Assembly: GCF_943192905.1 (NCBI RefSeq)
Contig: NZ_CALPCC010000008.1
Location: 1 to 64,000, forward strand
Length of the DNA: 64,000 nt
DNA from: Adlercreutzia murintestinalis
Lineage (GTDB): Bacteria > Actinomycetota > Coriobacteriia > Coriobacteriales > Eggerthellaceae
Direction: 5' to 3'
Each line of letters starts with the position of its first letter. Position 1 is the first letter of the stretch. The position numbers and the translations under genes were made by a program. A model generated the notes under the pieces. The model saw only the letters and a list, made by a program, of their open reading frames with translations, was not told the origin of the DNA and ran no database searches. Positions 55,889 through 64,000 of the stretch are shown here, one piece after another.

Positions 55889-55925
55889 CATACCCAAAGA
55901 CTGCCACTGATTCGCCGATCAGACG

Positions 55926-56642
55926 CTAGAACTGCCGCCCTTCGTAGAGCTTCATAGCAATGCCTGCGCTGATGGCGTAGGGCACGAGCAGGCACGCGAA
56001 GACCAATGCGCTCAAGCCGAGGGAGGTCAGCGTCTCTTCCGGTGCGGGCAGGAAGAGCGTCTGGAGCACCGGAAGCATCTGTACGACCACGTCATCGAAA
56101 TCGCTGATCAGGTAGAGAGCGCCGACCATGATGAACACGAAGACCAAAGGGACGATCCGCGTCGCCTTCGTCATGCCGAACCGCATAAAGAGCGGCATCG
56201 AGAGCATCGCGGCTATGAGGAGCATCGCGGCTATGAGGAGCACATGCGCAGTCTCCACAACAGGATCGAACCCTTCTGCGAGCGATGCGACGAACGGTAT
56301 CTGCGGCAATGACGAGGCGATGAGGGAGCCGACCAGGGAGAACACCATACCGAACACAACGCTCGCTATGGTGACGATCAGGATGCTGGCATAGCGGCCA
56401 GCGATCACCTGGCGGCGGCTGATCGGCAACGTGAGCCGGAAGCGCTCCCACCCGTTCATCTCATCGTAGGCGACGATAGAGAATATGTACATGAAGGTAA
56501 ACGCAGCTGTGATGGCGGCCACCCCGGCGATCAGCGTTCCCGTGCCAAGGCTGACGAACACAGCGACGATCAGCATAATGCTGAGCAGCTGCAACGCGGA
56601 ATTCTTCATGGTGATGAAGTCAGATTTGATCATGACCAGCAT
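55926..56642 (-). CDS. ABC-2 type transporter permease
   Basis: A 238-residue membrane protein with about six helices, of the ABC-2 permease type seen beside YtrA-like regulators. It starts inside the end of the ATPase gene (23-bp overlap) with GGGGAGAAG just upstream, so the two are coupled. A charged loop YDEMNGWERFRLTLPISRRQVIAGRY after helix 2 is the family's recognisable segment. A six-codon duplication makes LLIAAM occur twice in a row in a helix (DNA 56203-56238). Export substrate is unknown; the group often handles peptides or antibiotics. Confidence 0.8.
   Translation of the reverse strand: MLVMIKSDFITMKNSALQLLSIMLIVAVFVSLGTGTLIAGVAAITAAFTFMYIFSIVAYDEMNGWERFRLTLPISRRQVIAGRYASILIVTIASVVFGMVFSLVGSLIASSLPQIPFVASLAEGFDPVVETAHVLLIAAMLLIAAMLSMPLFMRFGMTKATRIVPLVFVFIMVGALYLISDFDDVVVQMLPVLQTLFLPAPEETLTSLGLSALVFACLLVPYAISAGIAMKLYEGRQF
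56203..56238. repeat. Perfect 18-bp tandem duplication inside the permease gene
   Basis: Two identical 18-bp units (AGCATCGCGGCTATGAGG) lie head to tail, with four bases of a third. The duplication is in frame and adds six residues to a transmembrane helix. Confidence 0.85.
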
Positions 56643-57522
56643 GCTTCTCCCCCTTCAGGACGAGGTTCAGGTAATCGTCGATCGCGACCCGATCCACAGG
56701 GATATCCGGATGCGCCTTGCCGAACGCGAAGCGGTCAGGCACGAGGACATCCACACCGTATTCATGCTTCAGAACGAACAGCGGCGCTGTGGCTGCGTCA
56801 TGCTGCACCAACAGGTCAGCGAGCTGAGAGCTTCGCAGATGCGCGATGCCCGCCTCATCGCAGATCGCCTCCTTCTGCTCACAGAACAGCATGGCCCCCG
56901 CATCGATGCAAACCACCTTATCGGCGATCTTCTCCAGATCGGAGGTGATATGCGTGGCCATGAGGATGGCGTGGTGCTCATCCAGCATGAAGCTGCGCAA
57001 AAGGTCGAGCATCTCGTCGCGGGCGAGCGGGTCGAGGCCCGCCGTTGCCTCATCGAGCACCAACAGCTCAGGATGGTGCGCCAGCGCGAAGGCAAGCGAG
57101 AGCTTCATGCCCATGCCGCGCGAGAGCTTCGCGATCTGCTTCTTCGGATCGAGCCCGAAATCGACCAGGAAGCGGGTGAACAGTGGCGCGTCCCACTCCT
57201 GGTACGAAGCGCGCCCGAGCTGGGCGACATCCCGCACGCGCGATGCCTGCGTGAAGGCGCACGTGTCGAACACCACGCCGATGCGCGCTTTCAGGGCTGC
57301 GGGCATGTTCGCCGGGTCCGGCAGGGGCTGCCCAAGCAGCGCCAGCGAGCCAGCGTCGGGTGTTATCAAACCGAGCAACAGCTTTATGAGCGTCGTCTTT
57401 CCCACCCCATTGGGACCCACGAGTCCAACGATGCTTCCCCGCTCCACGTTCAGATCGAGGGGACCCAGCGCGAAACCGGGATAACTCTTCTCAAGCCCCC
57501 TGCATTCGATGGCATATTCCAT
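56620..57522 (-). CDS. ABC transporter ATPase (YtrB-like)
   Basis: A 300-residue ATPase partnering the ABC-2 permease. Walker A is GPNGVGKTT, the Q-loop region is IGVVFDTCAFTQ, the signature LSRGMGMKLSLA replaces LSGGQ, and Walker B is LLVLDEATAGLD. The final 80 residues form the C-terminal domain typical of ABC-2 ATPases. It lies 17 bp after the GntR regulator gene, so regulator, ATPase and permease form one unit. Confidence 0.88.
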   Translation of the reverse strand: MEYAIECRGLEKSYPGFALGPLDLNVERGSIVGLVGPNGVGKTTLIKLLLGLITPDAGSLALLGQPLPDPANMPAALKARIGVVFDTCAFTQASRVRDVAQLGRASYQEWDAPLFTRFLVDFGLDPKKQIAKLSRGMGMKLSLAFALAHHPELLVLDEATAGLDPLARDEMLDLLRSFMLDEHHAILMATHITSDLEKIADKVVCIDAGAMLFCEQKEAICDEAGIAHLRSSQLADLLVQHDAATAPLFVLKHEYGVDVLVPDRFAFGKAHPDIPVDRVAIDDYLNLVLKGEKHAGHDQI

Positions 57523-57539
57523 AGGTGCGAACCTTCTTG

Positions 57540-57932
57540 TCAGGCAAGCGATGCGCCCGCATCATCGTCCGAGATGAGGTCGAGCATCTCATGCAGCTCG
57601 GCGATACCGATCTCGGCGGTCGACGCCTCGCGCACGGCCTGCTCGAGCAGCTCTTCAACATGCTTGAGCCTGCCTTCGCGCAACAACTCGCGATTGCCGC
57701 CGCACACGAACGAGCCCTTCCCTTGCACGGTGTCGATGAAACCCGCCTCCTCAAGGTCGGCATAGGCGCGCTTGGTGGTGATGACGCTGATGTGCAGGTC
57801 ATTCGCCAAGGCCCTCATCGAGGGAAGCGGCGCGCCCGCCTCAAGCTCGCCGGACAGGATCGCATCTTGGATCTGCGAGGCTATCTGAGCGTAGATGGGC
57901 TTATCGCTTGCATTGGATACAATTATCTCCAA
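57540..57932 (-). CDS. GntR/YtrA family transcriptional regulator
   Basis: A 130-residue repressor of the short YtrA group. The winged helix-turn-helix is at about residues 15-75 (KPIYAQIASQIQDAILSGEL, then LPSMRALANDLHISVITTKRAY and GFIDTVQGKGSFV). Only a short dimerising helix region follows, as expected for YtrA proteins. TTG 57932 was chosen because MEIIVSNASDKPIY is the usual family N-terminus; an ATG 18 codons upstream overlaps the operator-like dyad. It probably represses its own operon with the ABC genes. Confidence 0.85.
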   Translation of the reverse strand: MEIIVSNASDKPIYAQIASQIQDAILSGELEAGAPLPSMRALANDLHISVITTKRAYADLEEAGFIDTVQGKGSFVCGGNRELLREGRLKHVEELLEQAVREASTAEIGIAELHEMLDLISDDDAGASLA

Positions 57933-57986
57933 GGTCGTCTCTTCTTCTTCGTCCCGAAGCGCGACGTCTCGCACCCCGGGCACCAT

Positions 57987-58037
57987 AGTGTATATACTCT
58001 ATATGCACACTATAATCAGTAGACATTTGCCTGTCAA
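57987..58037 (-). promoter_or_regulatory. Promoter and operator-like dyad of the GntR-ABC operon
   Basis: On the minus strand TTGACA (58037-58032), a 17-bp spacer and TATAGT (58014-58009) form a strong promoter. From the end of the -10 to about +15 (58011-57987) lies a 25-bp imperfect dyad with AGTGT/ACACT ends and ATA/TAT inner arms. That is the layout of a YtrA-type autorepressor site. Confidence 0.7.
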
Positions 58038-58214
58038 GACGGCGGCACAGAAAAACCGCGCCGCTCTCTGCGCGCCTCATCAGCCGCGAGAACCGCGCCA
58101 CGAGATGCGCATGCACTCGTCACTCGCCTCAACGACTCAAAGAGAGTCCTTGCACGCAATACGAGCGCTTCACACTCGCCGTACGAGCTATCGGCAGATG
58201 TGAGCGAATGTGGG

Positions 58215-59489
58215 TCAGCGGCGGGCGCGAATGAATGAACCGGGAGCCACAGCGAAGGGACACTCCGTGCGGTAGATGTTGCACGAGCGGTTAGCGATAG
58301 GCACCGCCTCTTCGGCACCAGCGAACGCTTCGTCGGGTTCGGGTATCCACGTAAGGTTGTGCACGTCGAAGGCGCGCACCGACTCGCCGGGCGAGACCAC
58401 CTCGAGCTGCTCGCGCTCTTCAAAACGATTGCGGCACCGAAGCGTGAGGCGGAAGCCCTCGCCATGCGGCTCGCAGACGAGCGCATCGGCCACGTGCACG
58501 GTGTCGTGGTCGTAGCCATCCTTATCATGCGCCTGTTGTGGGTTGCCGAAGTAAAAGCCGGTACTGAACGGGCGATGCGATACCGCTGTGAGCTCGCTCA
58601 TGAGGCCCTCGGGCGCCACACCATCGAGCGCACGCCGATAGGCCCCCACCACGCATGCCACGTAATACGCCTTCTTGTTGCGCCCCTCTATCTTGATGGA
58701 GTCCACGCCCGCCGCCGCCAATTCGCGCAGGTGCTCGATCATACAGAGGTCCTTCGCGTTCATCAGGTACGACCCACGCTCGTCCTCGTCAATGGGAAAG
58801 TACACGCCCGAGCGCTTCTCTTCCTCCAGCACGTAGTTCCACCGGCACGGCTGCGAACAGTTCCCGCGATTGCCCGAGCGGCCATTCAGGTAAGCGCTGA
58901 TCAGGCAACGCCCGGACACCGCCATGCACTGCGCCCCGTGCGCGAACGCCTCGATCTGTAGGTCAGCGGGGATCTGTTTGCGCATCTCAGCGATGTTCGC
59001 CAGCGTCATCTCGCGCGCGCAGACGATGCGCGCAGCACCCATGCTGTGCCAGAGCTTCGCCGTTTCTGCGTTGGCCACCGACGCCTGCGTGCTCACATGC
59101 AATTCACAGCGCGGAGCATACTGGCGCGCCAGCGCGAACGCACCCATGTCGCCGATAATGAGCGCGTCGACTCCCGCCGCAGCCACCGCTTCAAAGAATG
59201 TCGGCAGCTGCGGCAGGTCATCCTGCATCATGAGCACATTGCAGGTCAGATGCACTTTGACACCAGCATCGTGAGCCACGCCCACCGCACGCGGCAGCTC
59301 GTCCAGAGAGAAATTGGCAGCTCGCGCGCGCATGCCGAAGCGGTCAGCCGCCAGATAGACCGCATCAGCACCAAAGGCGATGGCGGCCTGCAACTGCTCG
59401 AAACCACCGGCAGGGGCGAGCAGCTCCAGGGGAATCGACGAGCCACCCCGCTCATCACCGATGCGCACCTGCTGTTCAGTACCCATCAT
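58215..59489 (-). CDS. U32 family peptidase-like protein (TrhP-type)
   Basis: A 424-residue U32 protein. In studied bacteria the TrhP group uses prephenate to hydroxylate tRNA uridine-34, and others are collagenase-like peptidases. The N-terminal LELLAPAGGFEQLQAAIAFGADAVYL, the mid HVSTQASVANAETAKLWHSMGA and the Cys cluster GRCLISAYLNGRSGNRGNCSQPCRW are family hallmarks. DSIKIEGRNKKAYYVACVV and the C-terminal U32_C-like region follow. It starts one base into the yigZ stop (TGATG), the last gene of the nfo-uup-yigZ-U32 run. A tRNA-modification role fits better than secretion, since no signal peptide is seen. Confidence 0.85.
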   Translation of the reverse strand: MMGTEQQVRIGDERGGSSIPLELLAPAGGFEQLQAAIAFGADAVYLAADRFGMRARAANFSLDELPRAVGVAHDAGVKVHLTCNVLMMQDDLPQLPTFFEAVAAAGVDALIIGDMGAFALARQYAPRCELHVSTQASVANAETAKLWHSMGAARIVCAREMTLANIAEMRKQIPADLQIEAFAHGAQCMAVSGRCLISAYLNGRSGNRGNCSQPCRWNYVLEEEKRSGVYFPIDEDERGSYLMNAKDLCMIEHLRELAAAGVDSIKIEGRNKKAYYVACVVGAYRRALDGVAPEGLMSELTAVSHRPFSTGFYFGNPQQAHDKDGYDHDTVHVADALVCEPHGEGFRLTLRCRNRFEEREQLEVVSPGESVRAFDVHNLTWIPEPDEAFAGAEEAVPIANRSCNIYRTECPFAVAPGSFIRARR

Positions 59490-60124
59490 CAGCTAAACAC
59501 CGCCTCAAACGGCTCGGATACTTCAATGGCGGCTTGCCCACGCGTCAGTTCGCGCAGCTTCTCCACGAGCGGGCCTTCGCTTCCCGCGAGCATGCGGAGC
59601 GCCAGCGTCACCTCTTCGGCAAAATCAGAACTGCGCACCGAAGCACCCGCATCCTCAGCCGCGCGCACGATCTGCTCATAGGCGGCATACGGCACATGCA
59701 GGGTGATATCCACGCACGCCGACACGGTGACCACCTGCGCCGCTTCGATGGCCGCTTGCGCTGCTGCCGAATACGCGCGCACCAGACCGCCCGTGCCGAG
59801 CAGCGTGCCGCCGAAATAGCGCGTGGTCACGCAGATGATGTCGGTCAGACCCGCATGCTGCAGCGTTTGCAGCGTGGGCATGCCGGAGGTACCGCTCGGC
59901 TCACCGTCATCGGAATAGCGCACGCGCTCAGCCGCACCGCCCACGCCGCGCACGATATAGGCGTATACGTTGTGGCGCGCCTGGGCGTGCTCGGTGCGCA
60001 CCGCTTCCAAGAACGCGAGCGCCTTTTCCTCAGTATCAGCGGGGGAAAGTTGTGCGATGAAGCGCGACTTCTTCTCCACAACCTCAGCCTGTACGCAGGC
60101 CGCTACGGTCTTGTATCCGTCCAC
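59489..60124 (-). CDS. yigZ: YigZ/IMPACT (UPF0029) family protein
   Basis: A 211-residue protein of the IMPACT family, conserved but of uncertain role (ribosome- or stress-linked in some species). The N-terminal domain has VVEKKSRFIAQLSP, HNVYAYIVRGVGG and the signature YSDDGEPSGTSGMP, then TRYFGGTLLGTGGLVRAYSAAAQAA. A C-terminal DUF1949-like ferredoxin fold completes it. The start is GTG 60124, overlapping the upstream ABC-F stop by one base (TAGTG). Confidence 0.9.
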   Translation of the reverse strand: MDGYKTVAACVQAEVVEKKSRFIAQLSPADTEEKALAFLEAVRTEHAQARHNVYAYIVRGVGGAAERVRYSDDGEPSGTSGMPTLQTLQHAGLTDIICVTTRYFGGTLLGTGGLVRAYSAAAQAAIEAAQVVTVSACVDITLHVPYAAYEQIVRAAEDAGASVRSSDFAEEVTLALRMLAGSEGPLVEKLRELTRGQAAIEVSEPFEAVFS

Positions 60125-62031
60125 TACTGCCCCAACTTCTCTGCTGCATCAAACCATTCCAGCTCAAGCTGTGCGATAGCCTCTTCAAAGTCGGCTATCT
60201 CTTCTTGGATGGCGGTCAACAATTGGTAATCCGTCGGGTCGGCCTCGGCCAGCTCTTGGTGCTTCGCGTCGATCTTGCTCCGCAGCGTCTCCATCTTCCC
60301 CTCATTGGAGGCCATCAGCTTGCGCAGCCGCCGCTGCTCTCCCCCCGAAAGCTTGGAAGTCCCATTTTGAGCAGAGGTGGTTCCTGAAGAGCTCAAAGAA
60401 GCGCCGATCCCTGAAGAGCTTCCGGGAGTTGCGCACAAAGCGAGTTCCCCATGCGCCGGAACATCCAATGGACGTTCCGTGCGCAGAGGACTGTCTGAGC
60501 GACTGCGCTGCTCCCGGGAGCTCTCCTGATCGCCTTCAACGAGTTTCAGATACTCATCAACACCACCGGGCAGATGCCGTAGCGCACCATCGATCAGCGC
60601 GAACTGGTGATCAGTCACGCGCTCCATCAGATAACGATCGTGCGTCACCAGCAAGAGCGTACCTGGCCAGCCATCAAGCAGCGATTCCACCGCTGCCATC
60701 ATATCGGTATCCAGATCGTTGCCCGGCTCGTCCAAAATGAGCACATTGGGCTGATCGAGCAGGATCAGCATGAGCGCCAGCCGGCGCCTTTGACCACCAG
60801 ACAGGTCACAGACCGGCTCATTCAAGTCGGCTTTGCTGAACCCGAGTTGCTCGAGCAGCTGCGACGGCGACTGCTCCTTACCGTCCAGCATGATGCGGCG
60901 CGAATAGCGCCCTATCACCTCACGCACGCGATCGTCACCAAGCGCGGTCAGCTCATCGAGGTGCTGCGAGAGCACCGCGAACCGCACGGTCTGCCCGATC
61001 TTCACGCGCCCCGCGCTCGGTGCGAGCCGTCCTTGGATCACCTTCAAGAGCGTGGTCTTGCCCGCGCCGTTCTCTCCAACGATGCCGTAACGGTCGCCCG
61101 GGCCGATCATCCACGTCAACTCCTTGAGCACGCGCCTGCCCTCGAAGCTGACGGTCACACCTTCAAGATCGACCACCTGCTTGCCCAACCGTGCCATCGC
61201 CATGCGCTTGAGCGCTATCTCGTCGCGCAAGGGCGGCACATCGGCGATGAGCGCCCGCGCCGCTGCCACATGGAATTTCGGCTTGGTCGCACGCGCCCGC
61301 GCCCCGCGCGAGAGCCACGCCAACTCACGCCGCAGCATGTTCTGCCGCTTCGCCTCTGCCACGGCCGCTAAACGATCGCGCTCGACGCGCTGCATGATAT
61401 ACGCGCTGAAACCACCTTCGAACGGCTCGATGCCGCCGCCATGCACCTCCCACATGGAAAGCGCCACCTCATCCAAGAACCAACGGTCGTGCGTGACCAC
61501 AAGAAGCGCCCCTTGCCCCGCGCGCCAGCGATGCTTGAGATGATCGGCCAACCATGCGATAGCGCGCATATCCAGGTGGTTCGTTGGTTCGTCCAGCATG
61601 AGCACATCCCACTCGCCCACGAGCAGCCGCGCCAGGTCGACGCGACGGCGCTGCCCACCCGAAAGCGTTCCCACGCGCGCCTCCCAATCGATGCCGCCGA
61701 GCAGCCCATCAATGGCCGCGCGCACGCGCGCGTCAGCGGCCCACTCGTATTCCGGCGCGTCACCCACCACCGCTTCTTTCACCATAGCCGCATCATCAAG
61801 CGCATCGGTTTGCCCGAGAACGCCGATGCTCACACCGCGCGTGCGCACCACACGGCCCGCATCCGGCTCAAGGGTGCCCGCCAACAGCCCGAGCAACGTC
61901 GACTTGCCATCGCCATTGCGGCCAACAATGCCGATGCGCGCACCTGCATCCACCCCGAGCGACACCTCGGAAAACACCCGCTTCGTCGGAAAATCGACCG
62001 TAGCCTTCTCGCAGCCCAGCAGAAACGCCAT
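60124..62031 (-). CDS. uup: ABC-F family ATPase (Uup-like)
   Basis: A soluble 635-residue twin-ATPase of the ABC-F group, whose members act on ribosomes or branched DNA. Two ABC modules: Walker A GRNGDGKST and GENGAGKTT, signatures LSGGQRRRVDLA and LSGGQRRRLALM, Walker B MLDEPTNHLD and LDEPGNDLD. Between them is the linker region. The C-terminal 80 residues form a charged coiled coil (EGKMETLRSKIDAKHQELAEADP), as in Uup. The real start is ATG 62031 with AGGAGGG upstream; the 31 earlier codons were dropped. No transmembrane segment is present. Confidence 0.92.
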   Translation of the reverse strand: MAFLLGCEKATVDFPTKRVFSEVSLGVDAGARIGIVGRNGDGKSTLLGLLAGTLEPDAGRVVRTRGVSIGVLGQTDALDDAAMVKEAVVGDAPEYEWAADARVRAAIDGLLGGIDWEARVGTLSGGQRRRVDLARLLVGEWDVLMLDEPTNHLDMRAIAWLADHLKHRWRAGQGALLVVTHDRWFLDEVALSMWEVHGGGIEPFEGGFSAYIMQRVERDRLAAVAEAKRQNMLRRELAWLSRGARARATKPKFHVAAARALIADVPPLRDEIALKRMAMARLGKQVVDLEGVTVSFEGRRVLKELTWMIGPGDRYGIVGENGAGKTTLLKVIQGRLAPSAGRVKIGQTVRFAVLSQHLDELTALGDDRVREVIGRYSRRIMLDGKEQSPSQLLEQLGFSKADLNEPVCDLSGGQRRRLALMLILLDQPNVLILDEPGNDLDTDMMAAVESLLDGWPGTLLLVTHDRYLMERVTDHQFALIDGALRHLPGGVDEYLKLVEGDQESSREQRSRSDSPLRTERPLDVPAHGELALCATPGSSSGIGASLSSSGTTSAQNGTSKLSGGEQRRLRKLMASNEGKMETLRSKIDAKHQELAEADPTDYQLLTAIQEEIADFEEAIAQLELEWFDAAEKLGQ

Positions 62032-62068
62032 CACCGCCCTCCTGCCCGCGCGCTGCCCACGCACGCCC

Positions 62069-62902
62069 TCATCGACGTGCCGCCTTGATCGCAGCGATCT
62101 CAGCTGCCCACCCCGAAAGATCATCCTGCGGCGTTTCCAAGAAGAACGGCAGGTCGCGCAACGCTGGATGCTCCGTCACCGCCACCAGCGCCTCGAAACC
62201 GATCTCTCCCTCGCCGATACGAGCATGGCGATCCTTATGAGCGCCGCAAGGATTCTTCGAATCGTTCAGGTGGATGGCGCGCAAACGATCGAGCCCAATA
62301 GTGTCCGCGAACTCATCGAGCACCTCATCTAAGCGGTTTGCTATATCGTATCCACCATCCCATACATGGCAGGTATCCAGGCATACGCCCACATGGTCTT
62401 GCACCTCTATCCGCTCGATAATGCGCGCGAGCTCGTCAAACGTGCCGCCGATCTCGGTACCCTTTCCAGCCATCGTCTCCAAAAGGAGCGTCGTGCTCTG
62501 CTCTTCTGACAGCACCTGGTTCAACGCATCAGCAATAAGGTCCACACCGACATCGGCCCCTTGCCTCACATGGCAGCCAGGATGCATGTTATACATTTGA
62601 CCTGAAGTCGCTTCCATGCGGGCAAGGTCGTCTGAGAGCACTTCCAAAGCGAACTGCCGCGTCTCCGGCTTCTTCGCCGCCGGGTTGAGCGTGTAGGGCG
62701 CATGTGCCAAAAAGCGTTCGATGCCCGCTTGGGCCGCTAACTCATGAAACGCGCACACATCGTCTGGATCGATGGCCTTCGCTTTGCCGCCTCGTGGATT
62801 GCGCGTGAAGAACTGGAACGTATTCGCCCCCATGGATGCCGCATCGGCCGCCATCTGACGATACCCCTTCGCACTTGAAAGATGCGATCCTATGGTGAAC
62901 AT
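62069..62902 (-). CDS. nfo: Deoxyribonuclease IV (AP endonuclease)
   Basis: Zinc-dependent endonuclease that nicks DNA at abasic sites in base-excision repair. The 277 residues are the family's normal length. The opening IGSHLSSAKGYRQMA, AHAPYTLNPA, MHPGCHV, LLETMAGKGTEIG, VCLDTCHVWDGGYD and AIHLNDSKNPCGAHKDRHARIGEGEIG carry the three-zinc ligands. It heads the nfo-uup-yigZ-U32 run, with GGAAGG as Shine-Dalgarno. Confidence 0.95.
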   Translation of the reverse strand: MFTIGSHLSSAKGYRQMAADAASMGANTFQFFTRNPRGGKAKAIDPDDVCAFHELAAQAGIERFLAHAPYTLNPAAKKPETRQFALEVLSDDLARMEATSGQMYNMHPGCHVRQGADVGVDLIADALNQVLSEEQSTTLLLETMAGKGTEIGGTFDELARIIERIEVQDHVGVCLDTCHVWDGGYDIANRLDEVLDEFADTIGLDRLRAIHLNDSKNPCGAHKDRHARIGEGEIGFEALVAVTEHPALRDLPFFLETPQDDLSGWAAEIAAIKAARR

Positions 62903-63007
62903 GCGCTACCTTCCAGACTTGGTTGTTCCGTTACACCTATTCTAGACGTAACGCAGCCCACAGAAGGCCGGATCGGCGCATCTCCTCAAGCTTCGCGAGG
63001 AGCTACG

Positions 63008-63652
63008 CTACCACGTGAACAACACCAGGTGGGTATATGAAATAATGCAGCACACAGCAAACGCGAGCACGAGAACCACAAACACCACGTTCGCCACCCG
63101 TGGGCGCAGACGATCGAACCCCTCGCAGACGAGCGGATAGAGCAACCACACGTAGAGCATGGCGGCAAACCCGATGAAGAAGTCGTTCACCAACCACGCC
63201 TGTCCGAACACATTGAGCGGCAACTGCGAGTTGTCCCAATACGGATACTCGCCAGACGCGTCGGGCTGGTTGATGATCCACCCGATAATGAGCTCCATCA
63301 GCATGGCCAGCACCACCACGAGCACGAACGACTCGAGCAGCGCGCCCCACAGCGTCTTACGACGCACGATGATATGCTCCTTAAGAGGTTCGACGATCAG
63401 CGTCATGATGACCGCACCGATACCATAGACCCAATACGGGTGATACCACGGATCGATCCAGATAGCATAGTCGGGCTCAACGATGCCGAACAGCGCATCC
63501 ATGATGATGCAATACAGTAGTTCCAGCCAATGCCCTACGATGCTGAACAAGCAAAAGCACACGATGAGACTGCGCCAGAACTCCCAGCGCTTCGGCGCGA
63601 AGAAACCGATCTCGTCCTTTTCGGTGATATTCCGTATTCGCAATCGTGCCAT
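63008..63652 (-). CDS. CmpB/DUF1113-like membrane protein ('putative ABC transporter permease')
   Basis: A 214-residue integral membrane protein with about five helices. A short polar N-terminus contains FFAPKRWEFWRSLIVCFCLF. The conserved segment WIDPWYHPYWVYGIGAVIM and a second half with WLVNDFFIGFAAMLYVWLLYPL match PF06541-type proteins. These are common in Firmicutes and Coriobacteriia and have no proven function despite the annotation. The start at 63652 has GAGG upstream. It stands alone between nfo and the truncated secreted protein gene. Confidence 0.7.
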   Translation of the reverse strand: MARLRIRNITEKDEIGFFAPKRWEFWRSLIVCFCLFSIVGHWLELLYCIIMDALFGIVEPDYAIWIDPWYHPYWVYGIGAVIMTLIVEPLKEHIIVRRKTLWGALLESFVLVVVLAMLMELIIGWIINQPDASGEYPYWDNSQLPLNVFGQAWLVNDFFIGFAAMLYVWLLYPLVCEGFDRLRPRVANVVFVVLVLAFAVCCIISYTHLVLFTW

Positions 63653-63919
63653 GCCGTGCCTCTAATCCATAACCTCATAGCCTCATTATCCGCACACGCC
63701 CCCTTCTTTCGGAGCACATGAGCACCTTGTTGGGAAGCTGATGCCCAAACGCTTCCTTTCGTGCACCAAGACGCTTCGTACGCCCTTTCATGTCTTGCGG
63801 GAAACGGTTCGCTGCACAATGCGTTTCATCTCTCCGACCCTGCCAGACTGCCCCGAGCGCGCTGCTACGATCGAAGCGTGCACAGGTATACAAGGAATGA
63901 ATCGGTCAGGAGGCCTCTC

Positions 63920-64000
63920 ATGAAGAGCAGAGCGAAAAAGTTCGGCTACGCGCTGTTCGCCGTTGCATTCGCCGTCTCGATGATGTTGCCAGCCGCGCTA
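63920..64000 (+). CDS. Secreted or membrane protein, N-terminus only (cut by window end)
   Basis: Only 27 codons are visible. ATG 63920 follows TCAGGAGGCCTCTC, a perfect AGGAGG. The residues form a signal peptide: basic MKSRAKK, then a hydrophobic stretch (GYALFAVAFAVSMMLPAA). The mature protein lies outside the window, so no function can be assigned. Confidence 0.7.
   Translation, partial: MKSRAKKFGYALFAVAFAVSMMLPAAL

Overview
The window is one contiguous stretch of a moderately high-GC, gene-dense bacterial chromosome. It points to an anaerobic actinobacterium of class Coriobacteriia, probably Eggerthellaceae-like. The reasons are GTG/TTG starts, actinobacterial-style RpoB/RpoC, an [FeFe]-hydrogenase, a PPi-type phosphofructokinase, an oxygen-independent coproporphyrinogen-oxidase-like radical SAM protein, a class B sortase and no aerobic respiratory genes. 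The genus is inference only. No rRNA, CRISPR array, transposase or prophage is visible.

Layout. 0-6.6 kb (minus): rarA, a DUF948-like membrane protein, an AI-2E-family permease and alaS. 6.7-10.3 kb (plus, except ackA): an unassigned structured RNA ending in a terminator, galU, convergent ackA, a lipoprotein and a DUF308 membrane protein. 10.4-14.5 kb (minus): DUF362, ribD, ribE, ribH and corA, tightly packed. 14.6-23.0 kb (plus): an ABC-type binding lipoprotein and permease, tRNA-Ala(CGC), then an overlapping four-gene operon. That operon encodes a NuoF/GltD-like flavoprotein, an [FeFe]-hydrogenase, a second binding lipoprotein and a permease-ATPase fusion. 23-28 kb: an Na+/amino-acid symporter under a single-aptamer glycine riboswitch, a radical SAM enzyme and a UPF0210 protein. 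27.9-32.2 kb (minus): metNIQ, an MFS exporter and tRNA-Pro(CGG). 32.2-39.7 kb (minus): purH, a purM-purN-xdhC unit, and a unit of a 39-residue membrane peptide, sortase B and purF. 39.8-46.2 kb: divergent polyphosphate genes (pap, ppk1), then glmM and hisE. 46.3-54.4 kb (minus): rpoB-rpoC behind a near-consensus promoter with an A/T-rich UP-like element. 54.6-64 kb: PPi-dependent phosphofructokinase; a GntR/YtrA regulator with an ABC-2 transporter; a nfo, uup, yigZ, U32 peptidase run with single-base overlaps; a CmpB-like membrane protein; and the start of a secreted protein.

How it fits together. The metabolic genes suit a fermentative or anaerobically respiring cell with an economy based on pyrophosphate, polyphosphate and hydrogen. 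Acetate kinase and PPi-PFK serve substrate-level energy conservation. PPK1 and PAP interconvert ATP, polyphosphate and ADP. The hydrogenase operon probably couples NAD(P)H to H2.

The two most striking observations are these. First, RpoC carries a C-terminal extension with a helix-hairpin-helix domain. It resembles the alpha-subunit C-terminal domain closely, including most of that domain's DNA-contact residues. Second, a hydrogenase/flavoprotein pair is embedded between two NitT/TauT-like ABC import modules, one with an unusual permease-ATPase fusion.
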